Below, piece by piece: positions 47,920-59,442 of a stretch of DNA of 64,000 bases. Numbering within the stretch: position 1 is the stretch's first letter; every line of letters starts with the position of its first letter. The stretch spans positions 99,249 to 163,248 of the forward strand of contig NZ_SNVW01000009.1 in NCBI RefSeq assembly GCF_004361695.1, written 5' to 3'. This DNA comes from Curtobacterium flaccumfaciens. GTDB taxonomy: Bacteria; Actinomycetota; Actinomycetes; Actinomycetales; Microbacteriaceae. The position numbers were made by a program, and so were the translations under genes. Below the pieces are notes generated by a model that was not told the DNA's origin, did no database searches, and saw nothing but the letters and a program-made list of their open reading frames with translations.

Positions 47920-48945
47920 TCAGGCTGGGTCGTCGTCCGGACGCGTGCCGAAGACGATCTCGTCCCAGCTCGGCATCGAGCGGCGGTTGCGCTTCTTGCG
48001 CTCCTGACGACCACCCTCGGACTCCGGGGCAGATACCGGACGGGCGTCCTGCTGCTGGACGCCAGCGGGCTCGTCCTCGAAGCCCTGCAGCGGGATGTCG
48101 ACGACGCTGATCGAGGTGCCGCGGGGCTCCTCCTGCTGCTCACCGAACGCGGCGGACTCCCGCTCACCGCGGCGACGCCGAAGGGCCTCGAGCAGGTCGG
48201 CGGTCTCGTTGCCCGGGGCACGCTCCTCGACGGCGGCGACGCCGATGCGGGGGAGCGGCGCACGGAGCGGGCGCTCCTGCACGTCGGGGTTGGTGACGTC
48301 CTCGTCCGGCTCGTCGACGCGGAACGCGCCCGAGTCGAACCGCGTGCCGTCGGTGTCCTGGTGGTCCGGCTCCACGGCGCGGAGGCGGGGCGCGATGCCC
48401 TCGTCGTCGCTGTGCGAGAGCCGGTGCGCGTCGCCGTTGTCCGGCGTCAGCGTCGACGTCTTGGGGTCGAAGAGCCACTGGGCGTCGTGCTCGACCTCGG
48501 CGGCGGTGTAGTGCACGCGCACCTGCCAGCCGTGCTCGGCGTGCTTCCACGAGGCCCAGGAGACCGCCGTGGCCTCGCCGGCCTCGAGCTTCGCGGTGAT
48601 CGCCGCACCGAAGGCGTCCGGGGCCTGGTCGTCGACCGGGGTGACCGGCACCCGGTGTGCGGCGTCGAGGATGAACGCACGCTCGGCGAGCACGGGGCCC
48701 TCGAAGCGGCGGACGTACTCGACGTCGACGTCGAGCGCGGCAGCGACCTCGGCGGCGTCGGCACCACCGCGGATGCGGGCTTGCACGTCCTTCGGGGACA
48801 CACGCTTCTGCGGACCGGCCTCGGGGTTCGCCTGCCGGACCTGGCCCGGCAGCGACGAGGTCACGGGCAACCGGAACTCGGTCCCGCCGTCGGTCGCGAG
48901 GAGGAGTGCCCCGGACTCCACTCCGATGACTCTCACGTCTTGCAT
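47920..48945 (-). CDS. sepH: Septation protein SepH
   Basis: A 341-residue protein. The N-terminal DUF3071 region has VRVIGVESGALLL and a helix-turn-helix around VSPKDVQARIRGGADAAEVA and VEYVRRFEGPVLAER. A long disordered acidic middle follows, and the end SMPSWDEIVFG is conserved. SepH binds FtsZ and promotes septum formation in Streptomyces and mycobacteria. The start has a GGAAGGCGG site. Confidence 0.92.
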   Translation of the reverse strand: MQDVRVIGVESGALLLATDGGTEFRLPVTSSLPGQVRQANPEAGPQKRVSPKDVQARIRGGADAAEVAAALDVDVEYVRRFEGPVLAERAFILDAAHRVPVTPVDDQAPDAFGAAITAKLEAGEATAVSWASWKHAEHGWQVRVHYTAAEVEHDAQWLFDPKTSTLTPDNGDAHRLSHSDDEGIAPRLRAVEPDHQDTDGTRFDSGAFRVDEPDEDVTNPDVQERPLRAPLPRIGVAAVEERAPGNETADLLEALRRRRGERESAAFGEQQEEPRGTSISVVDIPLQGFEDEPAGVQQQDARPVSAPESEGGRQERKKRNRRSMPSWDEIVFGTRPDDDPA

Positions 48946-49210
48946 GGTTCCGCCTTCCGAGCGTCGCGTACGGTCGAGCGTCGTACCCCAGGAGTATGCA
49001 GCCGTCCCGGGCCGATCCCGGGGAGGCGCACGGGCGTGCCGCGGACTCCCGTCGGGCCGATTCCCGACCCCGGGAATAGCGGCGACGGGTGTCGGGTTGC
49101 AGCGCCAGAACGACCCGCCGGAGTTCTCGGTTTGCGCTCTGGCGGGACGTGGTGCAAACTGTCGCCGCCGATCACCGGCGACGACCTCTCGATACGAGAA
49201 ATGGATGGGC

Positions 49211-49510
49211 ATGGCCACCGATTACGACGCCCCCCGGAAGACCGACGACAACTCTGACTCGGAGTCGATCGAGGCCCTCAAGGAGCGCGTTCCCGACAAG
49301 ATGTCGGGGGTCGTCGACGATGATTCCGACAACCCCGGCAGCTTCGAGCTCGCCGGACAGGACCTCAGCGACGTCGACCTCGACGTCGTCGTGCTCCCGC
49401 CCCAGGTCGACGAGTTCACCTGTGTCGAGTGCTTCCTGGTGAAGCACCGCTCGCAGCTCGACCACGAGTCGAAGCTCGGACCGGTCTGCGCGGAGTGCGC
49501 GGCGCTCTAG
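49211..49510 (+). CDS. DUF4193 family protein
   Basis: A 99-residue acidic protein starting MATDYDAPRKTDD, the usual family start; two in-frame ATGs lie upstream (one at 49205). The C-terminus has CVECFLVKHRSQL and CAECAAL, two CxxC pairs that should bind zinc. It is conserved in actinobacteria beside sepH and dut, with unknown function. A strong terminator follows the stop. Confidence 0.9.
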   Translation: MATDYDAPRKTDDNSDSESIEALKERVPDKMSGVVDDDSDNPGSFELAGQDLSDVDLDVVVLPPQVDEFTCVECFLVKHRSQLDHESKLGPVCAECAAL

Positions 49511-49524
49511 GACCGCACGGAGTC

Positions 49525-49560
49525 GAACGGCCCGTCACCCTCCTGGGTGACGGGCCGTTC
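49525..49560. terminator. Terminator of DUF4193 gene
   Basis: GAACGGCCCGTCACCC, loop TCCT, then its exact complement: a 16-bp stem, 14 bases after the stop codon. Confidence 0.88.
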
Positions 49561-49589
49561 GCATGCCGGACGGCCGTGCCCCGGCGGTC

Positions 49590-49621
49590 GGAGGCGCGGG
49601 GCGGAGCCGCACCGCGCCTCC
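49590..49621. repeat. GGAGGCGCGG palindromic element, copy 7 (short)
   Basis: Ten-base arms GGAGGCGCGG and CCGCGCCTCC around a 12-base loop, between the DUF4193 terminator and the convergent DUF3093 gene. Confidence 0.85.
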
Positions 49622-49643
49622 AGGCAGAGACGGGGGTGGGGAC

Positions 49644-50108
49644 TCAGGAACGCAACGCGGCGACGACGGCCGACGGGTTGCGGACGCTGACCAGCCAGTA
49701 CGGGGTCGGGTCCGCCGGGTCCTCGACCTCGACCTTGACGACCCCGCGCACGTAGCCGCGGAAGAGGGTCCAGGCGCGGGCGTCGAGCTTCGGACCGCGC
49801 TGCGTCGTGGCCTCGGCGCCCTCGTAGGCGGAGACCTCGCCGACGAGCGCCCGGGGGAGGTGCGCCCGGCCGGCGCGGAACTCGGTGTCGGTGACCTCGA
49901 TCGTCGGGGCGAGCGCCCAGAGCAGCACGACCACGCCGAGGTACATCCCGATCGCGACGAGCACCCCCGTCAGCACGCTGATCGGCAGGAACACGAGGAG
50001 GCTGGCGGGGATGACGAGCGCGGTCGCCAGGTAGAGGACGGGCGGAGCCCACAGTCGTTCGCGGTACAGGGTCACGGGTCCATTCGACCACGACTCGGGC
50101 CAGGTCAC
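49644..50108 (-). CDS. DUF3093 membrane protein
   Basis: A 154-residue protein with two close membrane helices (about 23-70), then a soluble tail including RALVGEVSAYEG, GPKLDARAWTLFRGYVRGVVKV and YWLVSVRNP, typical of DUF3093. The function is unknown. It is divergent from dut with 32 bases between, and always travels with dut and DUF4193 in this group. The GTG start at 50108 is the most likely, though the ribosome site is weak. Confidence 0.88.
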   Translation of the reverse strand: MTWPESWSNGPVTLYRERLWAPPVLYLATALVIPASLLVFLPISVLTGVLVAIGMYLGVVVLLWALAPTIEVTDTEFRAGRAHLPRALVGEVSAYEGAEATTQRGPKLDARAWTLFRGYVRGVVKVEVEDPADPTPYWLVSVRNPSAVVAALRS

Positions 50109-50140
50109 GGAACGGTCACGGTCTGCACTACCCTCGACAC

Positions 50141-50632
50141 GTGACCGAACCAGTCGACGTGCTCTGGACCGGGGAGAACGCTCCCGGCTACGCCCACCCC
50201 GGTGACGCCGGAGCCGACCTCGTCTCCACCGAGGCGTTCGTGCTCCGTCCCGGCGAGCGGCGTCTCGTGGGCACCGGCCTCCGCATCGCGCTCCCCGAGG
50301 GCCACGCGGCCTTCGTCGTCCCGCGCAGCGGCCTCGCCGCCAAGCACGGCATCACGATCGTGAACTCGCCCGGCACCGTCGACGCGGGCTACCGGGGCGA
50401 GATCAAGGTCGCGCTGCTCAACACGGACCAGACCGAGTCGCACGAGGTGCACGTCGGGGACCGCATCGCCCAGATGATCGTCATGCCGGTCCCGCGCGTG
50501 TCGTTCACCCGCGTCGACGAGCTGCCCGACAGCGTCCGCGGCCAGGGCGGGTTCGGCTCGTCGGGCTACGGTGACCGGAGCGGTGCCGCCAGCGGCACCG
50601 CCGACAATGCTCAGGAAGGAACGCGCGCATGA
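50141..50632 (+). CDS. dut: dUTP diphosphatase
   Basis: A 163-residue trimeric dUTPase: AGADLVS (motif 1), PRSGLAAKHGI (motif 2), GTVDAGYRGEI (motif 3), DRIAQMIV (motif 4) and the C-terminal GQGGFGSSG arm (motif 5). It removes dUTP and supplies dUMP for thymidylate. GTG lies 6 bases after TACCCT (50129-50134). It overlaps DUF3710 by 4 bases. Confidence 0.97.
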   Translation: MTEPVDVLWTGENAPGYAHPGDAGADLVSTEAFVLRPGERRLVGTGLRIALPEGHAAFVVPRSGLAAKHGITIVNSPGTVDAGYRGEIKVALLNTDQTESHEVHVGDRIAQMIVMPVPRVSFTRVDELPDSVRGQGGFGSSGYGDRSGAASGTADNAQEGTRA

Positions 50633-51351
50633 AGTTCGGCCGACGCAAGCGTGACGAGGTCGAGGTGGCGGAAGCCGTCGTCGACGATGTCGAGGTCGCC
50701 GAGACGACCCCCGAGGTGGACATCGCGACCGATGCCGACGCCGACCTCGACGAGGTGGACGCCGTCGCGCCGACGGACAAGTCCGCCCCCGAGGACCGCG
50801 CCGACCACGGCCCGCACGACGAGACCGAGGCGAACCTGGTCCGTCCGTACGTCGACCTCGGCGGCGTGAAGGTCCTGCCGCGCGAGGGACTGCACCTCCG
50901 GCTCGAGGTCGAGGAGGGCTCGCAGCGCGTCGTCGCCGTCGGGCTCGACTACGACGAGTCCACCCTGCAGGTCCAGCCGTTCGCGGCCCCCCGCTCCACC
51001 GGCCTCTGGCACGAGATCCGCGCGCAGATCGCCGAGCAGATCGAGCGTCAGGGCGGTGTCGTGACCGAGGTCGACGGTCCGTTCGGCCCCGAGCTCCGCG
51101 CGCAGGTGCCCGTCGTCACGGACGGCTCCGGCATCACCGACGGCGCCCGCCCGGCCCGCTTCATCGGCGTCGACGGCCCGCGCTGGTTCCTGCGCGGCGT
51201 GATCGCCGGCAAGGCCGCCGAGCAGCCCGACGACGCCGCCGACATCGAGGACCTGTTCCGCAGCGTCGTCGTGGTCCGCGGGACCACGCCGATGCCGCCG
51301 CGCGACCTCATCCCGCTGCACATGCCGAAGTCGACGCAGACCGCGATCTGA
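50629..51351 (+). CDS. DUF3710 family protein
   Basis: A 240-residue protein. The first 75 residues are acidic and disordered. The DUF3710 domain includes VRPYVDLGGVKVLP, GLWHEIRAQIAEQI and DGPRWFLRGVIAG. The function is unknown. The ATG overlaps the dut stop (ATGA), and the order dut-DUF3710-DUF3159 is conserved in actinobacteria. Confidence 0.92.
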   Translation: MKFGRRKRDEVEVAEAVVDDVEVAETTPEVDIATDADADLDEVDAVAPTDKSAPEDRADHGPHDETEANLVRPYVDLGGVKVLPREGLHLRLEVEEGSQRVVAVGLDYDESTLQVQPFAAPRSTGLWHEIRAQIAEQIERQGGVVTEVDGPFGPELRAQVPVVTDGSGITDGARPARFIGVDGPRWFLRGVIAGKAAEQPDDAADIEDLFRSVVVVRGTTPMPPRDLIPLHMPKSTQTAI

Positions 51352-51369
51352 GCCTGGAGGCACGGTGCC
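51352..51369 (+). repeat. Half palindromic element forming a ribosome site and start
   Basis: GCCTGGAGGCACGGTGCC matches one arm of the palindromic family except for one base. Here GGAGG serves as the Shine-Dalgarno and the GTG at 51365 as the DUF3159 start codon. Confidence 0.6.
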
Positions 51370-52117
51370 GGACAACGACGACACCACCCGTCCCGAAGCG
51401 GACGCGCCCGACGCGCTGCCGTCGTTCAACGAGCAGTTCCGCGCGGCGGTGCAGAACACCGGACTGGGCAAGGTCGCCCCCGGAGAGGCCCCGTCCGGGC
51501 ACGCGCTCGTCGCGGCGATCGGCGGTGTCCGCGGCCTCGCCGAGTCGGTGCTCCCCGGTCTGGCGTTCCTGGTCGTCTACGCGATCACGAAGGAGCTCGT
51601 GCCGAGCGTCCTCATCCCGGTGGTGATCGGCGCCGTGTTCGTGGTGCTCCGACTCCTGCAGCGGCAGTCCCTCGTGATGTCCCTCGCCGGCATCCTCGGC
51701 GTGGCGATCTCGGCCGGCCTCGCGCTCATCACCGGGCGTGCGGAGAGCAACTTCATCCCCGGCATCATCATCAACATCGTCTGGCTCGTCGGGCTCCTGG
51801 TGACCCTGGCGATCCGGCAGCCGTTGATCGGTCTCATCGTCGGGTTCCTGCTCCCGCCGAACGAGGACGGCAGCCACCAGGACTGGCGGGCCGACCCGGC
51901 GAAGCGTCGGGTGCTCACCGTGGCGACCTGGCTGTGGGTCGGCCTCTTCGCGATCCGCCTCGTCATCGAGATCCCGCTGTACCTGACGGCGCAGGTCGAA
52001 CTGCTCGCCGGCATCAAGCTCATCACCGGCGTCCCGCTCTACGCGGCGCTGCTCTGGGTGACGTGGCTGCTGGTCCGCACGGTGTTCCGACGCGAGGGCA
52101 ACGCCGCCGCGGTGTAG
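51365..52117 (+). CDS. DUF3159 membrane protein
   Basis: A 250-residue protein with about five membrane helices after a 55-residue soluble N-terminus. LPGLAFLVVYAITKELVPSV, RPxxG-type loops and GRAESNFIPGIIINIVW match DUF3159. The function is unknown; a link to DUF3710 is conserved. GTG start behind GGAGG with 4-base spacing, 13 bases after DUF3710. Confidence 0.92.
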   Translation: MPDNDDTTRPEADAPDALPSFNEQFRAAVQNTGLGKVAPGEAPSGHALVAAIGGVRGLAESVLPGLAFLVVYAITKELVPSVLIPVVIGAVFVVLRLLQRQSLVMSLAGILGVAISAGLALITGRAESNFIPGIIINIVWLVGLLVTLAIRQPLIGLIVGFLLPPNEDGSHQDWRADPAKRRVLTVATWLWVGLFAIRLVIEIPLYLTAQVELLAGIKLITGVPLYAALLWVTWLLVRTVFRREGNAAAV

Positions 52118-52119
52118 AG

Positions 52120-52139
52120 TTGTCTCGACATCGAGACAA
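52120..52139. promoter_or_regulatory. Palindromic operator upstream of aconitase gene
   Basis: TTGTCTCGACATCGAGACAA: 9-base perfect arms around CA, just after the DUF3159 stop and 107 bases before acnA. This looks like a homodimeric repressor site. The TCTCGA/TCGAGA type recalls MarR/UrtR-family operators; TamR of that family controls aconitase in Streptomyces, but the match to TamR is a guess. TAGGTT at 52171-52176 may be the -10. Confidence 0.6.
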
Positions 52140-52245
52140 TTCTCCCCGGGCCGTCGCCGGTCGCGGGGATTAGGTTTGCCTTGCTGGTGGGTCGCTCCGC
52201 GGCCGACCAGGATGGGGGCACACCGATCAGTAGGGAGGCGGCACA

Positions 52246-55062
<2,817 letters not shown>

Positions 55063-55096
55063 ACGCGGTGAGCACGGGTCGCTGACGCGACCACAC

Positions 55097-55144
55097 GACG
55101 GACTGGAGGCCCGTGGCGACACTGCCACGGGCCTCCAGTCCGTC
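55097..55144. repeat. GGAGGC palindromic element, copy 8
   Basis: Perfect 21-base arms with a 6-base loop; the core is GGAGGCCCGTGGC, a variant of the family. It lies 34 bases after the acnA stop, so probably ends that transcript. Confidence 0.9.
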
Positions 55145-55194
55145 TGCCGGTCACGCGGATATGGTGGGGGATCAGCCCCACGAAAGGAGCGCCC

Positions 55195-57129
55195 GTGAGT
55201 CTGCTCGCCAGCATCACGTCGCCGCGCGACCTGAAGCGTCTGTCGGACGCGCAGATGACCGACCTCGCCGCGGAGATCCGGCGCTTCCTCGTCGCCGAGG
55301 TCGCGAAGACCGGTGGGCACCTCGGCCCGAACCTCGGTGTGGTCGAGCTGACCCTGGCGATGCACCGCGTGTTCGACTCGCCGCACGACGCCTTCGTGTT
55401 CGACACGGGGCACCAGTCGTACGTGCACAAGCTCGTGACCGGCCGGCAGGACTTCTCGCGGCTGCGCGAGCGCGGCGGGCTCGCCGGGTACCCGCAGAGG
55501 CGCGAGTCCGAGCACGACATCGTCGAGTCCTCGCACGCGTCGTCCTCGCTGTCGTGGGCGGACGGCATCTCGCGCGCGTTCGTGCAGACCGGCCAGGCAG
55601 ACCGCACGGTCGTCGCGGTGGTCGGTGACGGTGCGCTCACGGGCGGGATGACGTGGGAGGCCCTCAACAACATCTCGGACGGCAACGACCGGCGGCTCGT
55701 GATCGTCGTGAACGACAACGGGCGGTCCTACGCGCCGACGATCGGCGGGATGGCACGGTTCCTCAGCTCGGTGCGGACGCGCCGGGAGTACCGCGCGCTG
55801 TACGAGACCTCGCGGGCGGTCGCGAGCCGGTTCGGTGCCCCGGGGCGGGCGATCTACCGCGGGATGCGCGGCGGCCTGCACGGCTTCCTGTCGCGGTTCA
55901 CCAACAACGAGGCGCTCTACTCGAACCTCGACATCAAGTACATCGGTCCGGTGAACGGCCACGACCAGCGGGCGATGGAGGCAGCGCTCCGGCAGGCCAA
56001 GGAGTACGGCGCGCCGACGATCGTGCACGCCATCACCGAGAAGGGGCACGGCTTCGAGCCGGCGCTCCGCGACCAGGCGGACCAGTTCCACGCCGTCGGG
56101 CACATCGACCCCGAGACCGGCGAGTCGCTCGACGTCTCGTCGGGCCCGTCGTGGACCTCGGTGTTCGCCTCGACCCTCGCCGACGTCGGCTCCGACGACC
56201 CGCGGATCGTCGCGATCACCGCGGCGATGCTCCGGCCGACGGGGCTGCACCTGTTCCAGGAGCGCCACCCGTCGCGGGTGATCGACGTCGGGATCGCGGA
56301 GCAGCACGCCGTGACCACCGCCGCGGGGCTCGCGTTCGGTGGCCTGCACCCCGTGGTGGCGCTCTACGCGACCTTCCTCAACCGGGCGTTCGACCAGGTG
56401 CTCATGGACGTCGCCCTGCACCGGGCCGGCGTGACGTTCGTCCTCGACCGTGCGGGCATCACCGGACCCGACGGCCCGTCGCACCACGGCATGTGGGACC
56501 TCGCGCTGCTGCAGGTCGTGCCGGGCATCCGCATCGCCGCGCCCCGTGACGCCCCGACGCTCCGCGAGGAGTTCCGCGAGGCCGTGGCGGTCGACGACGC
56601 CCCGACCGTCCTGCGCTGGTCGAAGGGCCAGGTCGGCCCGGACATCCCCGCGCTGCGTCGGCTGTCCGACGGCGTCGACGTGCTGCACGCGCCGGAGTCC
56701 GGCGCGGAGGAGGACGTCCTCCTCGTGGCCGTCGGCTCGATGGTGCCCGTCGCACTCGAGGCAGCCACACTGCTCGAGGCGCAGGGGATCGGCGTCACCG
56801 TCGTCGACCCGCGCTGGGTGGTGCCGATCCCGGCGTCGCTCATCGACCTGTCCCGCGACCACCGGCTCGTCATCACGATCGAGGACGGCGTGCGGGTCGG
56901 TGGCGTCGGCACGCGGCTCCGGCAGGACCTCCGGGCCGCGGGCGTCGACACCGGGGTGAACGAGCTCGGGCTGCCGGACGCCTTCATCGACCACGCGTCA
57001 CGCTCCCAGATCCTCGCCGACGCGGGGCTCACCGCGCAGGCGATCGCGCGCGACGTCATCGACCAGGTCGTCGGCACGAAGCTGCCGCAGGCGAAGCCGG
57101 CGCGGTCGCGCTCGTCGGTCGACGGCTGA
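55195..57129 (+). CDS. dxs: 1-deoxy-D-xylulose-5-phosphate synthase
   Basis: A 644-residue thiamine-diphosphate enzyme: GGHLGPNLGVVELT, GHQSYVHKL, GDGALTGGMTWEALNNI with the GDG-N cofactor motif, and DRAGITGPDGPSHHG. It makes DXP from pyruvate and glyceraldehyde phosphate, the first step of the MEP isoprenoid pathway. GTG start with GAAAGGAG at 55182-55189; TATGGT at 55160-55165 is a likely -10, so it has its own promoter. Confidence 0.96.
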   Translation: MSLLASITSPRDLKRLSDAQMTDLAAEIRRFLVAEVAKTGGHLGPNLGVVELTLAMHRVFDSPHDAFVFDTGHQSYVHKLVTGRQDFSRLRERGGLAGYPQRRESEHDIVESSHASSSLSWADGISRAFVQTGQADRTVVAVVGDGALTGGMTWEALNNISDGNDRRLVIVVNDNGRSYAPTIGGMARFLSSVRTRREYRALYETSRAVASRFGAPGRAIYRGMRGGLHGFLSRFTNNEALYSNLDIKYIGPVNGHDQRAMEAALRQAKEYGAPTIVHAITEKGHGFEPALRDQADQFHAVGHIDPETGESLDVSSGPSWTSVFASTLADVGSDDPRIVAITAAMLRPTGLHLFQERHPSRVIDVGIAEQHAVTTAAGLAFGGLHPVVALYATFLNRAFDQVLMDVALHRAGVTFVLDRAGITGPDGPSHHGMWDLALLQVVPGIRIAAPRDAPTLREEFREAVAVDDAPTVLRWSKGQVGPDIPALRRLSDGVDVLHAPESGAEEDVLLVAVGSMVPVALEAATLLEAQGIGVTVVDPRWVVPIPASLIDLSRDHRLVITIEDGVRVGGVGTRLRQDLRAAGVDTGVNELGLPDAFIDHASRSQILADAGLTAQAIARDVIDQVVGTKLPQAKPARSRSSVDG

Positions 57130-57200
57130 GCCGCGCCGGCGCCGCGCCGCGGCGGCGCCGATGGCGCCGGCGCGCGCCGGGGCGCCGCCGCGGCGCCACC

Positions 57201-57260
57201 GCACAACGAAAGTCACCCCGAACCGCGGCGATCCGCGGTTCGGGGTGACTTTGGTTGTGC
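57201..57260. repeat. Long inverted repeat between convergent dxs and fadB-like genes
   Basis: Twenty-eight-base arms with two mismatches around CGAT; the left arm begins GCACAACGAAAGTCACCCCG. It resembles the repeat at 1152-1213 (both share GCACAAC and CCGAACCGCG). Probable bidirectional terminator. Confidence 0.82.
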
Positions 57261-57301
57261 AGCGGGCCCCGACCCGGCCGCGGCAGCCGCGGCCGGCGCC
57301 G

Positions 57302-59440
57302 CTAGCGAGCGGCGGGGCCGACGACCAGCGGGTCGTGGAAGGACCCGCCGAAGACGCGCTCCGAGGCTCCGGAGCGGTCGAGGTACGGGCTGATGCCGCC
57401 GGCCTGGAACGGGTAGCCCGCGCCGAGGATGAGGCCGAGGTCGATCTCCTCCACGTGCTGGACCACGCCGTCCTCGAGCATGCGGTGCAGCTCGTCGGCG
57501 AGGGCGTCCTCGAAGCGCCGCTGCATCTCGGCAGCGTCGACCGGTGCAGCCGCTTTCTTCGACGGCGCGACGAGCTTCACGGCGGCGGGCTCGTACCCGG
57601 TCGCGTTGCCCTTCTTGTCGCGGGTCAGGATGTGCCCGTACTCGGCGATCTTCTTCAGCCCGTCGCCGGGGTAGAAGCGCTCCGGCCACGCGGCGTGGTG
57701 CGAGTCGAGCACGTGCGCGCCGACCGGCAGCCCGACGAGCTCGAGGAGCTCGAACGGGGACATCGGCAGGCCGAGCGGCGCAGCACCCTGTGCGACGACG
57801 TCGAACGAGGTGCCCTCCTCGACGCCGCGCATCGCCTCGCCGAGCACGCGGGCGAGCACCCGGTTCACGACGAAGCCGGGCTGGTCGGCCGTGATGATCG
57901 CGGTCTTCTTCAGGGTCTTCGCCACCGCCAGCGCCGTGGCGAGGGTCTCGTCCGAGGTCTGGGCGGTCCGGACGACCTCGAGCAGCGGCATCACGGCCAC
58001 GGGGTTGAAGAAGTGGAACCCGACCAGGCGTGACGGGTCGGACAGCACGGAACCCATCTCGGACACCGACAGCGACGAGGTGTTCGTGGCGAGGATGGCG
58101 TCCGGAGCGATGACCTGCTCGATCTTCCGGAAGACCTCCTGCTTGACGGACATCTCCTCGAAGACGGCCTCGATCACCCAGTCGGCGTCGGCGAAGGCGT
58201 CGTAGGACACCGACCCGGTCACGAGTGCCTTGATGCGGTTCGCGTCATCGGGGGAGACGCGGCCCTTGTCGAGCAGCTTGTCGACCTCACCGGAGATCCG
58301 CGACACACCCGCGTCGACGCGGCTCTGGTCGACGTCGGTGATGACGACGGGCACACCGAGCCGTCGGGCGAAGAGCAGCGCGAACTGGGACGCCATGAGC
58401 CCGGCGCCGAGGACGCCGACCTTCGTGATCTTCTTCGCCTCGACGCCCTCGGGTGCACCGACGGGCCGCTTCGCGCGCTTCTGCACGAGGTCGAACGCGT
58501 ACATCGACGCGGCGAACTGGTCGCCCGAGATGAGGTCGGCGAGGGCGTCGTCCTCGTCGGCGAACCGCTCGTCCAGCGACCCACCTCGAGCGGCGGCGAC
58601 GAGGTCGAGCGCCCGGAACGGGGACTTCGGGACGGTGCCGATCTTCGACGCCACCTGGCCGCGGGCGACCTTGACGACGGTGCCCCACGCGGCCTTCTCG
58701 ATCATGCCGGGCTCGTTCTTCCGGACGACCTTGGTCCGGCCGGACACCACGCCGTCGACCCACGCCACCGCGGAGGGCAGGAAGGTCACCGACGGGATGA
58801 GGGCGTCACCGATGCCGAGCTCGACCGCGGCCGGCCCGTCCAGCAGGCGGTTGTTCTTGAGCGGGTTCTCGACGATGACGCGGAGCGCCTTCTCGGGGCC
58901 GATCAGGCGGGGGAGCAGCGTCGCGCCGCCCCAGCCGGGGATGATGCCGAGGAACACCTCGGGCAGGCCGATGCCCTGCGCCGCCGACGAGAACACGCGG
59001 TAGGTGCAGTGCAGGCCGATCTCGAGCCCGCCGCCGAGCGCGATGCCGTTGATGAACGCGAACGACGGGACGCCGAGGTCGGAGAGCTTCCGGAGGGTCG
59101 CGTGGCCGAGGGCGGCGAGGTCGTGCGCGACCTCACGCGACGGCACCGACGCCGCCTGCGACAGATCGGCACCGGCCGCGAAGCAGTACTCCTTGCCGGT
59201 GATCGCGACGGCCTGGATCGTGCGGGCGGACGCCTCGGTCCGGAGCGTGTCGAGCACCCCGGACAGTTCGTACAGCGTGCGCGGCCCCAGCGTCGAGGGA
59301 CGCTTGTAGTCCTTGCCGTTGTCGAGCGTGATGAGCGCGAGCGTGCCACCAGAGGGGAGCGCGACGTGCTTGACGTACGAGTGGGTGACGACCTCGTCCT
59401 CGCTGAGCGCGAGGAGCCGGTCGTTGTCGGTGATGGTCAC
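57302..59440 (-). CDS. fadB: Bifunctional enoyl-CoA hydratase / 3-hydroxyacyl-CoA dehydrogenase
   Basis: A 712-residue protein. The N-terminal crotonase domain has FAAGADLSQ (oxyanion hole), GIALGGGLEIGLHCTYR and LPEVFLGIIPGWGG. The C-terminal dehydrogenase has VGVLGAGLMASQFA, NTSSLSVSEM, VGFHFFNPVAVMPLLEVV with the catalytic His, and DQPGFVVNRVLA. It performs the middle two steps of fatty-acid beta-oxidation. GTG start at 59440 (59446 possible). It overlaps the thiolase end, forming a fadA-fadB operon. Confidence 0.93.
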   Translation of the reverse strand: MTITDNDRLLALSEDEVVTHSYVKHVALPSGGTLALITLDNGKDYKRPSTLGPRTLYELSGVLDTLRTEASARTIQAVAITGKEYCFAAGADLSQAASVPSREVAHDLAALGHATLRKLSDLGVPSFAFINGIALGGGLEIGLHCTYRVFSSAAQGIGLPEVFLGIIPGWGGATLLPRLIGPEKALRVIVENPLKNNRLLDGPAAVELGIGDALIPSVTFLPSAVAWVDGVVSGRTKVVRKNEPGMIEKAAWGTVVKVARGQVASKIGTVPKSPFRALDLVAAARGGSLDERFADEDDALADLISGDQFAASMYAFDLVQKRAKRPVGAPEGVEAKKITKVGVLGAGLMASQFALLFARRLGVPVVITDVDQSRVDAGVSRISGEVDKLLDKGRVSPDDANRIKALVTGSVSYDAFADADWVIEAVFEEMSVKQEVFRKIEQVIAPDAILATNTSSLSVSEMGSVLSDPSRLVGFHFFNPVAVMPLLEVVRTAQTSDETLATALAVAKTLKKTAIITADQPGFVVNRVLARVLGEAMRGVEEGTSFDVVAQGAAPLGLPMSPFELLELVGLPVGAHVLDSHHAAWPERFYPGDGLKKIAEYGHILTRDKKGNATGYEPAAVKLVAPSKKAAAPVDAAEMQRRFEDALADELHRMLEDGVVQHVEEIDLGLILGAGYPFQAGGISPYLDRSGASERVFGGSFHDPLVVGPAAR

Positions 59441-59442
59441 GA

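Noticed and set aside
52170..52190. Iron box upstream of acnA (TTAGGTTTGCCTT)
   Set aside because: Only the left half fits the DtxR/IdeR consensus; the right half does not, and TAGGTT is better explained as a -10.
58420..58460. Broken NAD site in the FadB-like protein (GAGLMA in place of GAGxMG)
   Set aside because: I recall this variant as normal for the actinobacterial clade, and all catalytic residues are present.
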